Source: Nostoc sp. GT001
Lineage (GTDB): Bacteria > Cyanobacteriota > Cyanobacteriia > Cyanobacteriales > Nostocaceae
Length of the DNA: 21,998 nt
Assembly: GCF_030382115.1 (NCBI RefSeq)
Contig: NZ_JAUDRJ010000003.1
Coordinates: 5,404,486-5,426,483 of the forward strand
Reading direction: 5' to 3'
Below, piece by piece: positions 1 through 8,127 of the stretch (position 1 is its first letter; every line of letters starts with the position of its first letter). The notes beneath the pieces were generated by a model that had not been told where the DNA came from, made no database searches, and saw nothing but the letters and a program-made list of their open reading frames with translations. Position numbers and translations under genes: made by a program.

Positions 1-24
1 AACAATGCCATTGCAACTCTAAAA

Positions 25-46
25 GACTTGTGTATATACCGTAGCT
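25..46 (+). repeat. Dispersed 22-bp repeat, copy 1
   Basis: This is a copy of a 22-bp motif of the form GACTTGTGTATACACCGTAGCC, here with two or three changes. Other copies are at 12238-12259 (inverted), 12440-12461 and 12556-12577. The core GTGTATACAC is palindromic. The rest of bases 1-88, downstream of flv2, shows no gene or clear terminator. Confidence 0.6.
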
Positions 47-88
47 TTACAAAGAAAGAGGTTTTTTAGCCAAGAGTGAACAGTCAGA

Positions 89-1826
89 TTAATAATAGCT
101 GCCAGATTTTCGATGCTCCAAAGCAGTGACACCATCATTTTCTAACACTTCACCGCGATCGATGACGGCATAAATTAACCATCTATCGCCACATTCTAGC
201 TGATTTTGCACTGTACATTCTAAATAGGCTAATGCCTCATTCAGAATTAAACAACCATTCAGAGCCGTTTTTGTGGCAAGATTTGCAAAGGGATTATCGC
301 CTAAAGTGCTATGACGAGAAAAATAGCGTCGGACATTTCTTCCTTCTTTGAGGATATTTAGCACAAATTTATCACCAGGATGATGCATTAACTCTGCATT
401 CTGCTCATTAGCGATCGCAATCATAATTCCTGGTGGGTTAAAAGTTGCCTGAGATACCCAAGAAGTTAAAACCCCTTTGTGAGTTTCTTCATCACGAGTT
501 GTCACAACACACAGAGAACCAACGATCCGACCCACCGCTTGTTCGGTACGATCTACATGGGTTTCTGTGACAATCTGGCGGGAAGTCCGCAGTTTTTTAG
601 TTTTCTTCAAGTTTTGGGCAAAAAAAGCACCTGGCTTCTTCACACTGCTGAAGAATCTCAGGAGTCGGACTGAAACGCACCCGAATTGTTTCAAACCCTA
701 GTTGATAATTAGCATCTTTGAGCTTGCTTTCGATTAAATCTATTGCCTCGCCACTCCAGCCATAAGAACCAAACACCCCTGCTAACTTAGTTTTAACCGC
801 CACCGAGAGAACTATTCCTAAAGCAGTTTGAATTTGAGTTGGTGCATGGCCGCCTAATGTGGGTGAGCCGATAATCAAGCCATCACAGGATTCTACAATG
901 CGGTTAATCTCCGCAGAATCGGCTAGTTCACAGTTAATCGATTCTACATTAACTCCATTTTGGATCAAACCTTGAGCGATCGCATTCGCCAGAGTTGCTG
1001 TATTTCCATAAGCAGAAGCATAAAGCAAAGCGACACTCAATTCTTGAGATTTTTGTCCTTGACACCATTGACGGTAATCATAAGTAAAACGACTCAAGCT
1101 GTAACGCACAACTGGCCCGTGTGCTGGGGCATAACATCTGGCTCCCAAAAGCGATATTTTATCTAAAGCTACTTCGACTTGTTTCGCTTGGGGGGCATGG
1201 AGACATTCAAAATAGTAACGACGTTCCGCATCTAAACCCTTCCAATCTTCATCAAACAAAGTATCTTCGCAAATATGAGCGCCAAATAGTTTGTCTGTGT
1301 AGAGAATTTTTGTGGCGGCATCATAAGTACAAAGTCCATCCGCCCAGCGGGGAGTCGGTACGGTGATAAATGATAAAAGATGTCCTTGTCCTAAATCTAG
1401 AGTATCCTGCGATCGCATCGCTTGAATAGGTGATTCAAATTCGGGAAAAGCGGTTTTGAGAGCATTGGCGGCGGGGCGAGAACAAATGAGAGTGGCTTGA
1501 GGAACCAAAGAGAGCAATACTCGCAAGGTTGCTCTGCGGTTGGGGTTGACATGACTGAGAACAATGTAATCGAGGGAGATGAAATCTAGATGTTGTGCAA
1601 GTTGCTCAAGGTAAATTTCGGTAAAAGATTCGCCGGGAGGGTCAATTAAAGCCTTTTTATCAGCTTGAATCAGATAAGAATTTGCTGTAGTCCCTCGTTG
1701 GCGGGAATATTCCACCTCAAATTTTAGTCTGTCCCAAGTCCGCGATCGCAAAATCAGAGTATTTTTACCAATTTCAGCAACTTGTACATCTCTGCTATGG
1801 TTGGGTGTTAATGTAGCGACAGACAT
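89..1826 (-). pseudogene. flv2: Frameshifted flavodiiron protein, Flv2-type
   Basis: This is a class C cyanobacterial flavodiiron (diflavin) protein, a family that passes electrons to O2 or protects photosystem II. The first frame (start ATG 1826, preceded by AGAGG) runs to a stop at 597 and gives a metallo-beta-lactamase-like domain (about 1-260) and a flavodoxin domain (about 262-400). The C-terminal flavin reductase domain is in another frame and ends at 89. Removing one base near 632 or in the 620-626 homopolymer restores a 578-residue protein, normal for the family. The di-iron site is largely replaced: HxExDH reads H92-V-N-P-N-R97, the later His and Asp positions are R160 and K179, and H236 remains. 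Loss of ligands is known for the Flv1/Flv2 partners. Its place third after flv4 and an sll0218-like gene favours Flv2. Whether the frameshift is real or a sequence error cannot be judged here. Confidence 0.85.
620..632 (-). other. Frameshift site in flv2
   Basis: On the coding strand the reading frame passes through GAAGAAGCC, then an extra A (632), then GGTGC and a run of seven T (620-626). Dropping the A gives EEAGAFFAQNLKK. Dropping one T gives EEARCFFAQNLKK. Both join the two frames smoothly, and the first looks closer to family sequences as I remember them. Confidence 0.75.
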
Positions 1827-1845
1827 AATAACCTCTGTTAATAAT

Positions 1846-1877
1846 GGGGAATTGGGAATTAGGAATTAGGAATTGGG
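1846..1877. repeat. STRR-like heptamer tract
   Basis: Short tandem heptamers of the GGAATTA/GGAATTG type lie just upstream of flv2. Such STRR arrays are common in heterocystous cyanobacteria. With the hairpin at 1910-1929 this tract fills most of the 151-bp flv2/sll0218-like gap. Confidence 0.7.
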
Positions 1878-1909
1878 TGTTGGACATGGCAGAAGATTCT
1901 CCTTTCTAC

Positions 1910-1929
1910 AGACACGATTAATCGCGTCT
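1910..1929. repeat. AGACGCGAT..ATCGCGTCT hairpin repeat
   Basis: Palindromic repeat AGACACGATTAATCGCGTCT. The same family occurs at 2502-2521, 2538-2557 and, degraded, at 16591-16637. All sit between genes. Confidence 0.75.
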
Positions 1930-1977
1930 CTACCCACTCCCGTTCGACTACGCTCATGGCAAGCCTACTCCCTATTT

Positions 1978-2490
1978 TTAATGACCATTGTTTTGTATTA
2001 ATTCAGACTTGGCTCGGCTTTTATAGCGTTTAGATATCTCTTGTTCGGGATCGATACCTTCAAAGGTAGGGGGTAGCCAAACTCGGAGGAACAATAGTAC
2101 TCCCAGGACTAATAAAAAAGCACAAGTTGCTAAAACTTGACTCCAACTTGTTTCTAGAACACCTTTAACAATGACTTCTCGCAAAGCGGAAACAATGGAA
2201 ACTTCAACAGCTACCCCAATAGATACTCGATGTTCCTGTAGGTAAATAATTAACAATCGGAATAGCTCAACTAAGATAAGTAAAAAGAGAATATCGGCAG
2301 TAACAGCATGAAAATCTAGAGGTGGAAGTAATGAGAGAAACATATCTCTCACCTGAAGCACCATAAAGCTAAATAAACCAATACACAAACAAATCACAAT
2401 CACATCTTGGATAAATTCCAAGGTTCGCACAACGCGACCACGATTGATTTCGTACATGCTAATCGGGGTATTTTCAACAGATTTATACAT
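1978..2490 (-). CDS. PsiE-like small membrane protein of the flv4-2 cluster (Sll0218-like)
   Basis: A 170-residue membrane protein, started here at ATG 2490 (MYKSVENT). The open frame extends back to 2613, but those 41 extra codons run through two AGACGCGAT hairpin repeats and look non-coding; ATG 2457 is another possible start. Four hydrophobic segments are visible at about 26-47, 62-84, 92-108 and 117-137, followed by a charged tail. The pattern resembles the phosphate-starvation-inducible PsiE family. It lies between flv4 and flv2, where Synechocystis carries sll0218, a small thylakoid protein linked to photosystem II assembly and protection. The assignment as an Sll0218 counterpart rests mainly on synteny and is inference. 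It is probably co-transcribed from flv4. Confidence 0.75.
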   Translation of the reverse strand: MYKSVENTPISMYEINRGRVVRTLEFIQDVIVICLCIGLFSFMVLQVRDMFLSLLPPLDFHAVTADILFLLILVELFRLLIIYLQEHRVSIGVAVEVSIVSALREVIVKGVLETSWSQVLATCAFLLVLGVLLFLRVWLPPTFEGIDPEQEISKRYKSRAKSELIQNNGH

Positions 2491-2501
2491 AGTTTTTTGG
2501 G

Positions 2502-2557
2502 AGACGCGATTCATCGCGTCTGTACAAGAATGGGTAGAGACGCGATGAATCGCGTCT
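2502..2557. repeat. Pair of AGACGCGAT hairpin repeats
   Basis: Two 20-bp near-perfect palindromes, AGACGCGATTCATCGCGTCT (2502-2521) and AGACGCGATGAATCGCGTCT (2538-2557), lie in the 131-bp gap between flv4 and the PsiE-like gene. In RNA each would form a 9-bp stem with a 2-nt loop, which could affect processing of the operon transcript. Confidence 0.8.
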
Positions 2558-2621
2558 GTGGTAAGCAGGGAAAATAAGGGAGGCAAGGGGACAAGGAGAA
2601 TGACCAATGACAAATGACTAT

Positions 2622-4352
2622 TTAATAATGATTGCCAATTTTGCGGTGATGAGCGGCGGTAAGTGCATTTAGTTTGGCGACCCTTCCAGTTTGGACTGTA
2701 CTATAAATTACCCAATGATCTCCACAATCCATGCGGCTAGTGATTTCACATTCCATGTAAGCTAAAGCTTCAGCTAAAACGGGCGATTCATTTTTAGCTG
2801 GATATGTTTTCACTCCCGCAAATCTATCTGCACCAGGAGCAAAACGTTTGAGGAAATGTTTCATTAATCCTTGATATTTGCCTTCTTCTAAAACATTTAA
2901 AACAAAGCGATCGCCAACGTGCATTAAAGATTCAATTGCCCGATCTTTAGATACTGCGATCGCAACTCCTAAAGGCTCAAGACTCGCTTGTGTCACCCAA
3001 GAAGCAAACATTGCACTTTGAATTTCTCCTTTTTTGGCGGTAACAATGTATAATCCTGTGCTAATCCGCCCTAAAGCTTTCTCTAACTCGGTATTGATAG
3101 ATTTTATCTGTTTTATGGTGCGATCGCGGTTCAACCATTGACCCATATCTGTCCCCGCTTCATCACAAAGCTGTTCCGTTGCTTGGGTAGGAATTTCCTT
3201 AACTAAAATAGGTGGAAAAGCTTCAGTTAATCCCAGTTCTTGAAACTTATTACGTAAAGGATAAATGGGTTCATCTTCTCCACCTCCAGACTCTAATAAA
3301 CCAACAGCCTGTTTTTTGTGAACAGCAGCTAAAATCGTACTTAAAGCCGCTTGAACCATCACCGAAGATTGGGGTGGCATTGCAATTACTAAACCAGAAG
3401 ATTGTGCAACTAATTCTCGAACTTCTTGAGGTTCTGAACTATTGAGAGGAACTAATTCTACCGCCGCACCTGTTTTCGCGCATCCATGAGCTATAGTACG
3501 GACTAACTGCTCGCTATAACCGTAATCTTCAACATAAAATAGAGCTACTAAAGTCTCTGTTTTTGCCTGTTCTAAACTCCAGTTTTGATACCGTCCGAGC
3601 CATTCAGATATATAGTGTTTTAATAAAGGGCCATGTCCTGTAGCAACTGTTGTTATTTCTAACTTTTCAATTCGCTTTAAAGCTGCCAGGACAGACCGAG
3701 CATTAGGCCCCATCAAACAATCATAATAATATTGAAAGTCTTCCTCAAGTAAGGTGATATTTTCATCATAAGTATGGTCATCACAGTAGTGCATCCCAAA
3801 CACATCGCAGGTGTAGAGAGTGCTAGTTTTGTGGTCATAAGTGAAGATTGTGTCAGGCCAGTGTAAGTTAGGTGCAGAGATAAATTCTAATTCGTGCCCG
3901 TTGCCTAAATCTAATCGCTCTCCACTTTTCACCTGCATTGATTTAAAAGGCTGGTGAACCATATTTTCTAAAAATTGAATAGCTACCTTAGCACCGACAA
4001 TAGTAATGGAAGGAGCTAATTGCAAAATATTTTTCACTAAGCCACTGTGATCGGGTTCTGTGTGGCTAATAATCAAATAATCTATTTTAGTTGGATCGAT
4101 TAATCCCACCACTATCTCAAGATATAATTCCTCAAACTTACGGTGAGATGTGTCAACTAAAGCAACTTTTTCTCCCTGAATTAAAAAAGAATTATAAGTA
4201 GTACCATTCCGTAGACCAAACTCGACATCAAAACGTTCTCTATCCCAGTCTAGACAACGAATAGCAGTCGTTTGAGGAGCAATTTCAACAGTTTCAACTG
4301 TCAAACGTCCTGGGTTGGGAGTAGCTTGAGTAAGCTCTATGAGTGCAACCAT
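2622..4352 (-). CDS. flv4: Flavodiiron protein, Flv4-type
   Basis: A 576-residue class C flavodiiron protein. ATG 4352 is chosen because GGAG lies 6 nt upstream; an in-frame TTG at 4364 is less likely. The N-terminal metallo-beta-lactamase-like domain keeps the full di-iron set: H97-x-E99-x-D101-H102, H164, D183 and H240. A flavodoxin (FMN) domain follows at about 265-410. The C-terminal flavin reductase-like domain occupies about 425-576, the extra module of cyanobacterial enzymes. The family reduces O2 with electrons from the photosynthetic chain, and Flv4 works with Flv2. Intact ligands here and lost ligands in the downstream partner match the Flv4/Flv2 division. First gene of the cluster: PsiE-like and flv2 genes follow on the same strand. 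Flv3 would look similar; gene order decides for Flv4. Confidence 0.87.
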   Translation of the reverse strand: MVALIELTQATPNPGRLTVETVEIAPQTTAIRCLDWDRERFDVEFGLRNGTTYNSFLIQGEKVALVDTSHRKFEELYLEIVVGLIDPTKIDYLIISHTEPDHSGLVKNILQLAPSITIVGAKVAIQFLENMVHQPFKSMQVKSGERLDLGNGHELEFISAPNLHWPDTIFTYDHKTSTLYTCDVFGMHYCDDHTYDENITLLEEDFQYYYDCLMGPNARSVLAALKRIEKLEITTVATGHGPLLKHYISEWLGRYQNWSLEQAKTETLVALFYVEDYGYSEQLVRTIAHGCAKTGAAVELVPLNSSEPQEVRELVAQSSGLVIAMPPQSSVMVQAALSTILAAVHKKQAVGLLESGGGEDEPIYPLRNKFQELGLTEAFPPILVKEIPTQATEQLCDEAGTDMGQWLNRDRTIKQIKSINTELEKALGRISTGLYIVTAKKGEIQSAMFASWVTQASLEPLGVAIAVSKDRAIESLMHVGDRFVLNVLEEGKYQGLMKHFLKRFAPGADRFAGVKTYPAKNESPVLAEALAYMECEITSRMDCGDHWVIYSTVQTGRVAKLNALTAAHHRKIGNHY

Positions 4353-4358
4353 TGTTTT

Positions 4359-4362
4359 CTCC
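4359..4362 (-). promoter_or_regulatory. Ribosome binding site deciding the flv4 start
   Basis: GGAG on the minus strand, 6 nt before ATG 4352. It overlaps the alternative in-frame TTG at 4364, so it supports the ATG start. Confidence 0.65.
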
Positions 4363-4476
4363 AAAAAGATTGTTATATGAAGCGAGGTTGATGTTTCTTA
4401 TATTTACCTGAAATACTCAATTAGTAAAATGCCAATTTCTAAAGCTAATCATCAGAAACTTTTATTCATCATTTAG

Positions 4477-4515
4477 ATTGATTTACCATTGAATTAGTCA
4501 ATGTTTACCATCAAT
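4477..4515. promoter_or_regulatory. Cluster of TCAAT/ATTGA half-sites upstream of flv4
   Basis: The divergent gap between flv4 and the PLP enzyme gene contains ATTGATTTACCATTGA (4477-4492) and TCAATGTTTACCATCAAT (4498-4515), so four half-sites lie within 39 bp. LysR-type carbon regulators such as NdhR/CcmR use TCAATG...ATCAAT-like sites, and the flv4-2 operon belongs to the low-CO2 response in Synechocystis. The spacers here (4-6 bp) are shorter than the 10 bp I recall for NdhR, so this is only a candidate operator. It lies 125-163 bp before the flv4 start and 45-83 bp before the other gene. Confidence 0.4.
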
Positions 4516-4559
4516 AATAAATGTGAGAAAATATAAATAATCAGTTAGAATCTTTAGGG

Positions 4560-5510
4560 ATGTCGTTAATATTTTTTCCTCCTGCCATACAAAAAATAAA
4601 CAGCGAAATCGCCCGTCACGCTGGTGTCGATATGTATGTGCTGCGCCTGGATTTGATGCACCCGTGGGTTAACGGCAACAAGTGGTTCAAGCTGAAATAC
4701 AACCTTTTAGAAGCCAGAGAGAAAAATTTCACAACGCTGTTAACCTTTGGCGGTGCTTATTCCAATCACATCTATGCAACTGCGGCGGCTGGTAATCTTT
4801 TCGGTTTTCGTACCATCGGCGTAATTCGTGGGGAGGAGAAGCTACCATTAAACCCAACGCTGAGTTTTGCTGTACAGCAGGGTATGAAGCTTGTGTACCT
4901 GAACCGCGAAATGTATCGACAGCGCAACACACCAGCACTACAGGAATATCTGCGACAAAGTTTCGGCGAGGTGTTTATCATTCCCGAAGGCGGGAGTAAT
5001 TTAAATGGTGTGCGCGGCTGCACAGAGATAATTATTGGTGATGCGATTGCATTTAATCATATATGCGTTGCTTGCGGTACGGCTACCACACTGGCGGGGA
5101 TTGCGCTTTCGTTGGATCAAACACAAAGAGCGATCGCATTTCCCGTATTGAAAAATGGGGCATTTCTTGCCCAAGAAATCGAAACTTTATTGACAAATTA
5201 CCTCACCTCTGGTTTACCTGCACCATATACTTCTCCCGCTTCCTGGGAATTAGTATGTGATTACCATTTTGGCGGCTATGCAAAAGTGAACGATGAGTTA
5301 CTACTATTCAGCCAGCAGTTTACACAGGAACATGGCGTACCTCTCGATTACGTATATACTGCCAAAATGTTTTACGGAGTGATGGATTTACTAAAGCAGG
5401 GATTTTTTTGTAAAGGCGATCGCTTGTTGCTAGTACACACAGGCGGCTTACAAGGCAATGCCGGTATGGAGGAGCGTTTTCAGAAGTTTACTAAAATCTC
5501 AGAGACGTAG
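4560..5510 (+). CDS. PLP enzyme, ACC deaminase/D-cysteine desulfhydrase-like
   Basis: A 316-residue fold-type II PLP enzyme of the 1-aminocyclopropane-1-carboxylate deaminase / D-cysteine desulfhydrase family. The PLP lysine is K41 in GNKWFKLKY. The substrate/cofactor loop GGAYSNH lies at 64-70, and the glycine-rich phosphate-binding region CGTATTLAG near 172-180. The C-terminus has the conserved VHTGGLQG segment. Members break down D-cysteine or ACC to an alpha-keto acid, ammonia and, for D-cysteine, sulfide; the substrate cannot be told from sequence by eye. D-cysteine desulfhydrase seems likelier, since true ACC deaminases are usually longer. It is transcribed away from flv4 and ends inside a hairpin facing the cysteine desulfurase gene. 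Confidence 0.85.
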   Translation: MSLIFFPPAIQKINSEIARHAGVDMYVLRLDLMHPWVNGNKWFKLKYNLLEAREKNFTTLLTFGGAYSNHIYATAAAGNLFGFRTIGVIRGEEKLPLNPTLSFAVQQGMKLVYLNREMYRQRNTPALQEYLRQSFGEVFIIPEGGSNLNGVRGCTEIIIGDAIAFNHICVACGTATTLAGIALSLDQTQRAIAFPVLKNGAFLAQEIETLLTNYLTSGLPAPYTSPASWELVCDYHFGGYAKVNDELLLFSQQFTQEHGVPLDYVYTAKMFYGVMDLLKQGFFCKGDRLLLVHTGGLQGNAGMEERFQKFTKISET

Positions 5511-5525
5511 CAATGCTACATCTCT
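5501..5525. terminator. Hairpin between convergent genes
   Basis: AGAGACGTAGC / GCTACATCTCT form an 11-bp stem with one mismatch and a 3-nt loop. The stop codon of the PLP enzyme (TAG, 5508-5510) lies inside the left arm. It resembles a cyanobacterial repeat I have seen often (AGAGACGTAGC..GCTACGTCTCT) and may act as a two-way terminator, although no U-tract follows. Confidence 0.5.
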
Positions 5526-5535
5526 GCTAAGGTTC

Positions 5536-6693
5536 TTACCGTTTATTTTGTAAACTTTGAATGGTAGCGATCGCATGTTTCGCCACAATATCAATCTCCT
5601 CTTGGGTATTGAAGCGTCCAATGCCAAACCTCACTGAGGCATAAGCTAGCTTTTCTGAATGTCCCAATGCTGTGAGAACATGAGAAGGTGCAGTATTTGC
5701 CGACGAGCAAGCAGAACCAGAAGATATGGCCATTACTGGCTGCAATCCTAACAAAAGTGCCGCACCATCCACTCCCTCAACACTGATACTCAAGTTTCCC
5801 GCCAATCGCTGTTGCGGATGTCCGTTGAGATGAATTCCTTCAACTTGCGAAAGCTGTTCCCATAATCTTTGTCTTAACTGGGTGAGGCGTTGGGTTTCTG
5901 TTTCTTGTTCCGCCAAAGCGATTTCTACAGCTTTCCCAAAGCCGACGATTTGCGGTGTATACAATGTACCAGAGCGCATCCCCCGCTCATGTCCACCGCC
6001 GTGTTGCTGGGGAGCTAGTTTTACTCTGGGATCGCGTCTGCGGACGTACAGCGCTCCAATACCTTTGGGGCCATATACTTTATGTGCTGTTAGCGACATC
6101 AAGTCAATTTTCATCGCTTGCACATCTAAGGGAATTTTACCAATAGCTTGGGCGGCATCGGTGTGGAAAATGATATCGTGTTCATGGCACATTTCGCCAA
6201 TTTCTGCCAAAGGCTGTAATACACCAATTTCATTATTTGCAGCCATCACCGATACTAAAATTGTCTCAGGACGGAAAGCTTTTTTTAACTCAGTTAAATC
6301 AATCAGTCCATCTTTTTGGACAGGGAGAATAGTAATTTCAAAACCGAGACTTTTTAAATAATTACAAGGATCAATCACTGCATTATGTTCAGTGGCAACA
6401 GTAATAATATGCTGACCTTTTTTAAAATAAGCTTCGGCAACACCTTTAATAGCTAAATTATTTGCTTCTGTTGCCCCACTCGTAAACACAATTTCTTCTG
6501 GTGTGGCGTTGATTGCTGCTGCTAAAATTTCTCGCGTTTGCTTCACAGCGGCTTCTGCTTCCCAACCATAAATATGACTAATACTTGCTGGGTTGCCAAA
6601 TTTTTCTGTGAAGTAAGGAATCATTGCTGCTAATACCCGTTCATCTACGGCTGTAGTAGCGTGGGAATCAATGTATATAGGGCGAATAGACAT
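5536..6693 (-). CDS. Cysteine desulfurase (IscS/NifS family, group I)
   Basis: A 385-residue PLP-dependent cysteine desulfurase, which converts L-cysteine to alanine and a protein-bound persulfide for Fe-S clusters, thiolated tRNA and other sulfur products. Visible landmarks are TSGATEANN (71-79), H103 in TEHN, D179 in HTDAAQ, the PLP lysine K205 in SLTAHKVYGPKG, and the persulfide cysteine C329 in SSGSACSS. The short loop around C329 marks a group I (IscS/NifS-like) enzyme rather than SufS. It starts 5 bp after the stop of a PD-(D/E)XK protein and is probably co-transcribed with it. No iscU, nifU or dnd genes accompany it here, so its sulfur acceptor is unknown. Confidence 0.92.
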   Translation of the reverse strand: MSIRPIYIDSHATTAVDERVLAAMIPYFTEKFGNPASISHIYGWEAEAAVKQTREILAAAINATPEEIVFTSGATEANNLAIKGVAEAYFKKGQHIITVATEHNAVIDPCNYLKSLGFEITILPVQKDGLIDLTELKKAFRPETILVSVMAANNEIGVLQPLAEIGEMCHEHDIIFHTDAAQAIGKIPLDVQAMKIDLMSLTAHKVYGPKGIGALYVRRRDPRVKLAPQQHGGGHERGMRSGTLYTPQIVGFGKAVEIALAEQETETQRLTQLRQRLWEQLSQVEGIHLNGHPQQRLAGNLSISVEGVDGAALLLGLQPVMAISSGSACSSANTAPSHVLTALGHSEKLAYASVRFGIGRFNTQEEIDIVAKHAIATIQSLQNKR

Positions 6694-6698
6694 AATTA

Positions 6699-7325
6699 TT
6701 AACTCAAACTTTGACTCAAATTTTTTAATACGCTTAGAACTTGATACAGTTCATTTTTTCTCCTCAACAGACTAAATTCATCAGACAATGCATACTTTGG
6801 TATATTTTGTTTAGTCAGTTTTATAAAAATGAAATGACTACCATTTGTTACTAATCCAAAAGTAGGTTTGTCTTGACTAGCATTAGCCAGCATATAAACA
6901 AGTGCTTGAGGTATAGCTTCTAAAATAGAAAAACTAGCCCTTTTAGATTCAATTATTAACAACCAGAATTGTTCTTGAATAACTAAAACATCAATTCTAC
7001 CTCTAATGATTTCTCCTTCATCTTCCGCAGAAATTTCTATTGATTCCTCGCCTCTCATATAAAAAGGCTCATCATAAAATCCAGCTAAATTGAGTAAAGG
7101 AGATAAAACTACTAATTTCACCGTTTCTTCTGACAAAGGAGGACGCTTGACTAAACGGAGAAAATGAAGTTTTACTTTGTCTAAATCTTGCTTTTCTAAA
7201 TCTGTAATTTCCGGTAAATTTTCAAACCATTCTGTGAAGAATGCCTCATCTTCGGCTACTTTTAGGCTAAATCTTTCTTCCAAATAGGCAAGCCCGATAT
7301 TTTGTGCTTGGATAAATTGAACCAT
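6699..7325 (-). CDS. PD-(D/E)XK (HsdR-N-like) protein, copy A with intact motif
   Basis: A 208-residue protein resembling the N-terminal nuclease domain of type I restriction HsdR subunits, but without the helicase part. The PD-(D/E)XK core reads GRIDVLV (D112), then LLIIESKR (E126-x-K128), with a following Q140 in IPQAL as in HsdR-like nucleases. The N-terminus MVQFIQAQN and the block LVVLSPLL(N/D)LAGFY are shared with the upstream paralogue at 7401-8057, so the two arose by tandem duplication. No specificity or methylase subunit lies nearby. Stand-alone proteins of this kind are frequent in cyanobacteria and their role is not known to me. The stop is 5 bp from the cysteine desulfurase start. 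Confidence 0.75.
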   Translation of the reverse strand: MVQFIQAQNIGLAYLEERFSLKVAEDEAFFTEWFENLPEITDLEKQDLDKVKLHFLRLVKRPPLSEETVKLVVLSPLLNLAGFYDEPFYMRGEESIEISAEDEGEIIRGRIDVLVIQEQFWLLIIESKRASFSILEAIPQALVYMLANASQDKPTFGLVTNGSHFIFIKLTKQNIPKYALSDEFSLLRRKNELYQVLSVLKNLSQSLS

Positions 7326-7400
7326 AATTTATTTACAAGATGCAATATAACTATTACGAAACTGTTCTAGTATTAATCTAGATAAAAATAGCAAAGAAAA

Positions 7401-8057
7401 TTAACTTAAAAGTTGACCTATCTTTTTTAATATATTCAAAACTTTATATAATTCATTTTCGCGTCTATATAAAGTAAATATATCAGATAAAGCATATATT
7501 GGTTTATTTTGTTTTATCAACTTGATAAATTGAAAATCTTCTCCATTCATTACTAAGGAATATGTAGGATGATCAGGCTGAGGATTTGCCAACATATAAG
7601 TTAGTGCTTGAGGAATCGCCTTTGCCAAGGAAAAACTAGACCTTTTAGATTCAATTATCAATAACCATAGCTGATCTTGGAGAACTAAGACATTAATTTT
7701 ACCTTTAATAATTTCTTTAGTATCTTCGGTAGTTACTTCATCATCAATGATAAAATCTTCACTAATTTCTACACTTTCTTCTGTAGCAATATAAAAAGGA
7801 GGACGATAAAAACCAGCTAAATCTAACAACGGAGATAATACTACCAATTTTACTGCTTCTTCTAAAAGAGGAGCATTTTCAAGGACGTTAAGATAGTTAT
7901 TTTTAACTCTGTCTAAATATTGCTTTTCTAATTCGGAAACTTCAGGGATATAGTCAAACCACTCTGTAAAAAATTGCTCATCTTCAGATTTATAGAGAGC
8001 AAATTTTTTCTTTAAATAGGCAAAGGTAACATTTTGGGCTTGGATGACTTGAATCAT
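7401..8057 (-). CDS. PD-(D/E)XK (HsdR-N-like) protein, copy B with Asp replaced by Asn
   Basis: A 218-residue paralogue of the 6699-7325 product. ATG 8057 (MIQVIQAQN) is chosen because it matches the paralogue's start; a TTG six codons earlier is open but unlikely. The core motif reads GKINVLV followed by LLIIESKR, so the first acidic residue (D112 in copy A) is N122, while E136 and K138 remain. It also has an acidic insertion at about 100-115. Loss of that Asp would normally abolish metal-dependent cleavage, so copy B may be structural or regulatory. It leads the likely transcript copy B, copy A, cysteine desulfurase, with a 75-bp gap to copy A. Confidence 0.75.
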   Translation of the reverse strand: MIQVIQAQNVTFAYLKKKFALYKSEDEQFFTEWFDYIPEVSELEKQYLDRVKNNYLNVLENAPLLEEAVKLVVLSPLLDLAGFYRPPFYIATEESVEISEDFIIDDEVTTEDTKEIIKGKINVLVLQDQLWLLIIESKRSSFSLAKAIPQALTYMLANPQPDHPTYSLVMNGEDFQFIKLIKQNKPIYALSDIFTLYRRENELYKVLNILKKIGQLLS

Positions 8058-8127
8058 ATTTATTTCAACTTGCAAAAAGTCTAATTCCTGACTTTAATTG
8101 TCACGCAGTTTCTAGCATCCAGCCGCG

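Noticed and set aside
620..626. Programmed frameshift in flv2
   Set aside because: The T7 run is short and no stimulatory structure or conserved slippery context is evident; mutation or sequencing error is simpler.
2491..2613. N-terminal extension of the PsiE-like protein (41 codons)
   Set aside because: It is translated from two palindromic repeats and G-rich spacer and has no family similarity; ATG 2490 is preferred.
597..4352. Flv1/Flv3 pair instead of Flv2/Flv4
   Set aside because: Ligand patterns alone cannot separate them, but the small membrane gene between the two matches the flv4-sll0218-flv2 order.
5536..8057. Dnd-type DNA phosphorothioation system
   Set aside because: Only a cysteine desulfurase and HsdR-N-like proteins are present; no DndB, C, D or E homologue is seen.
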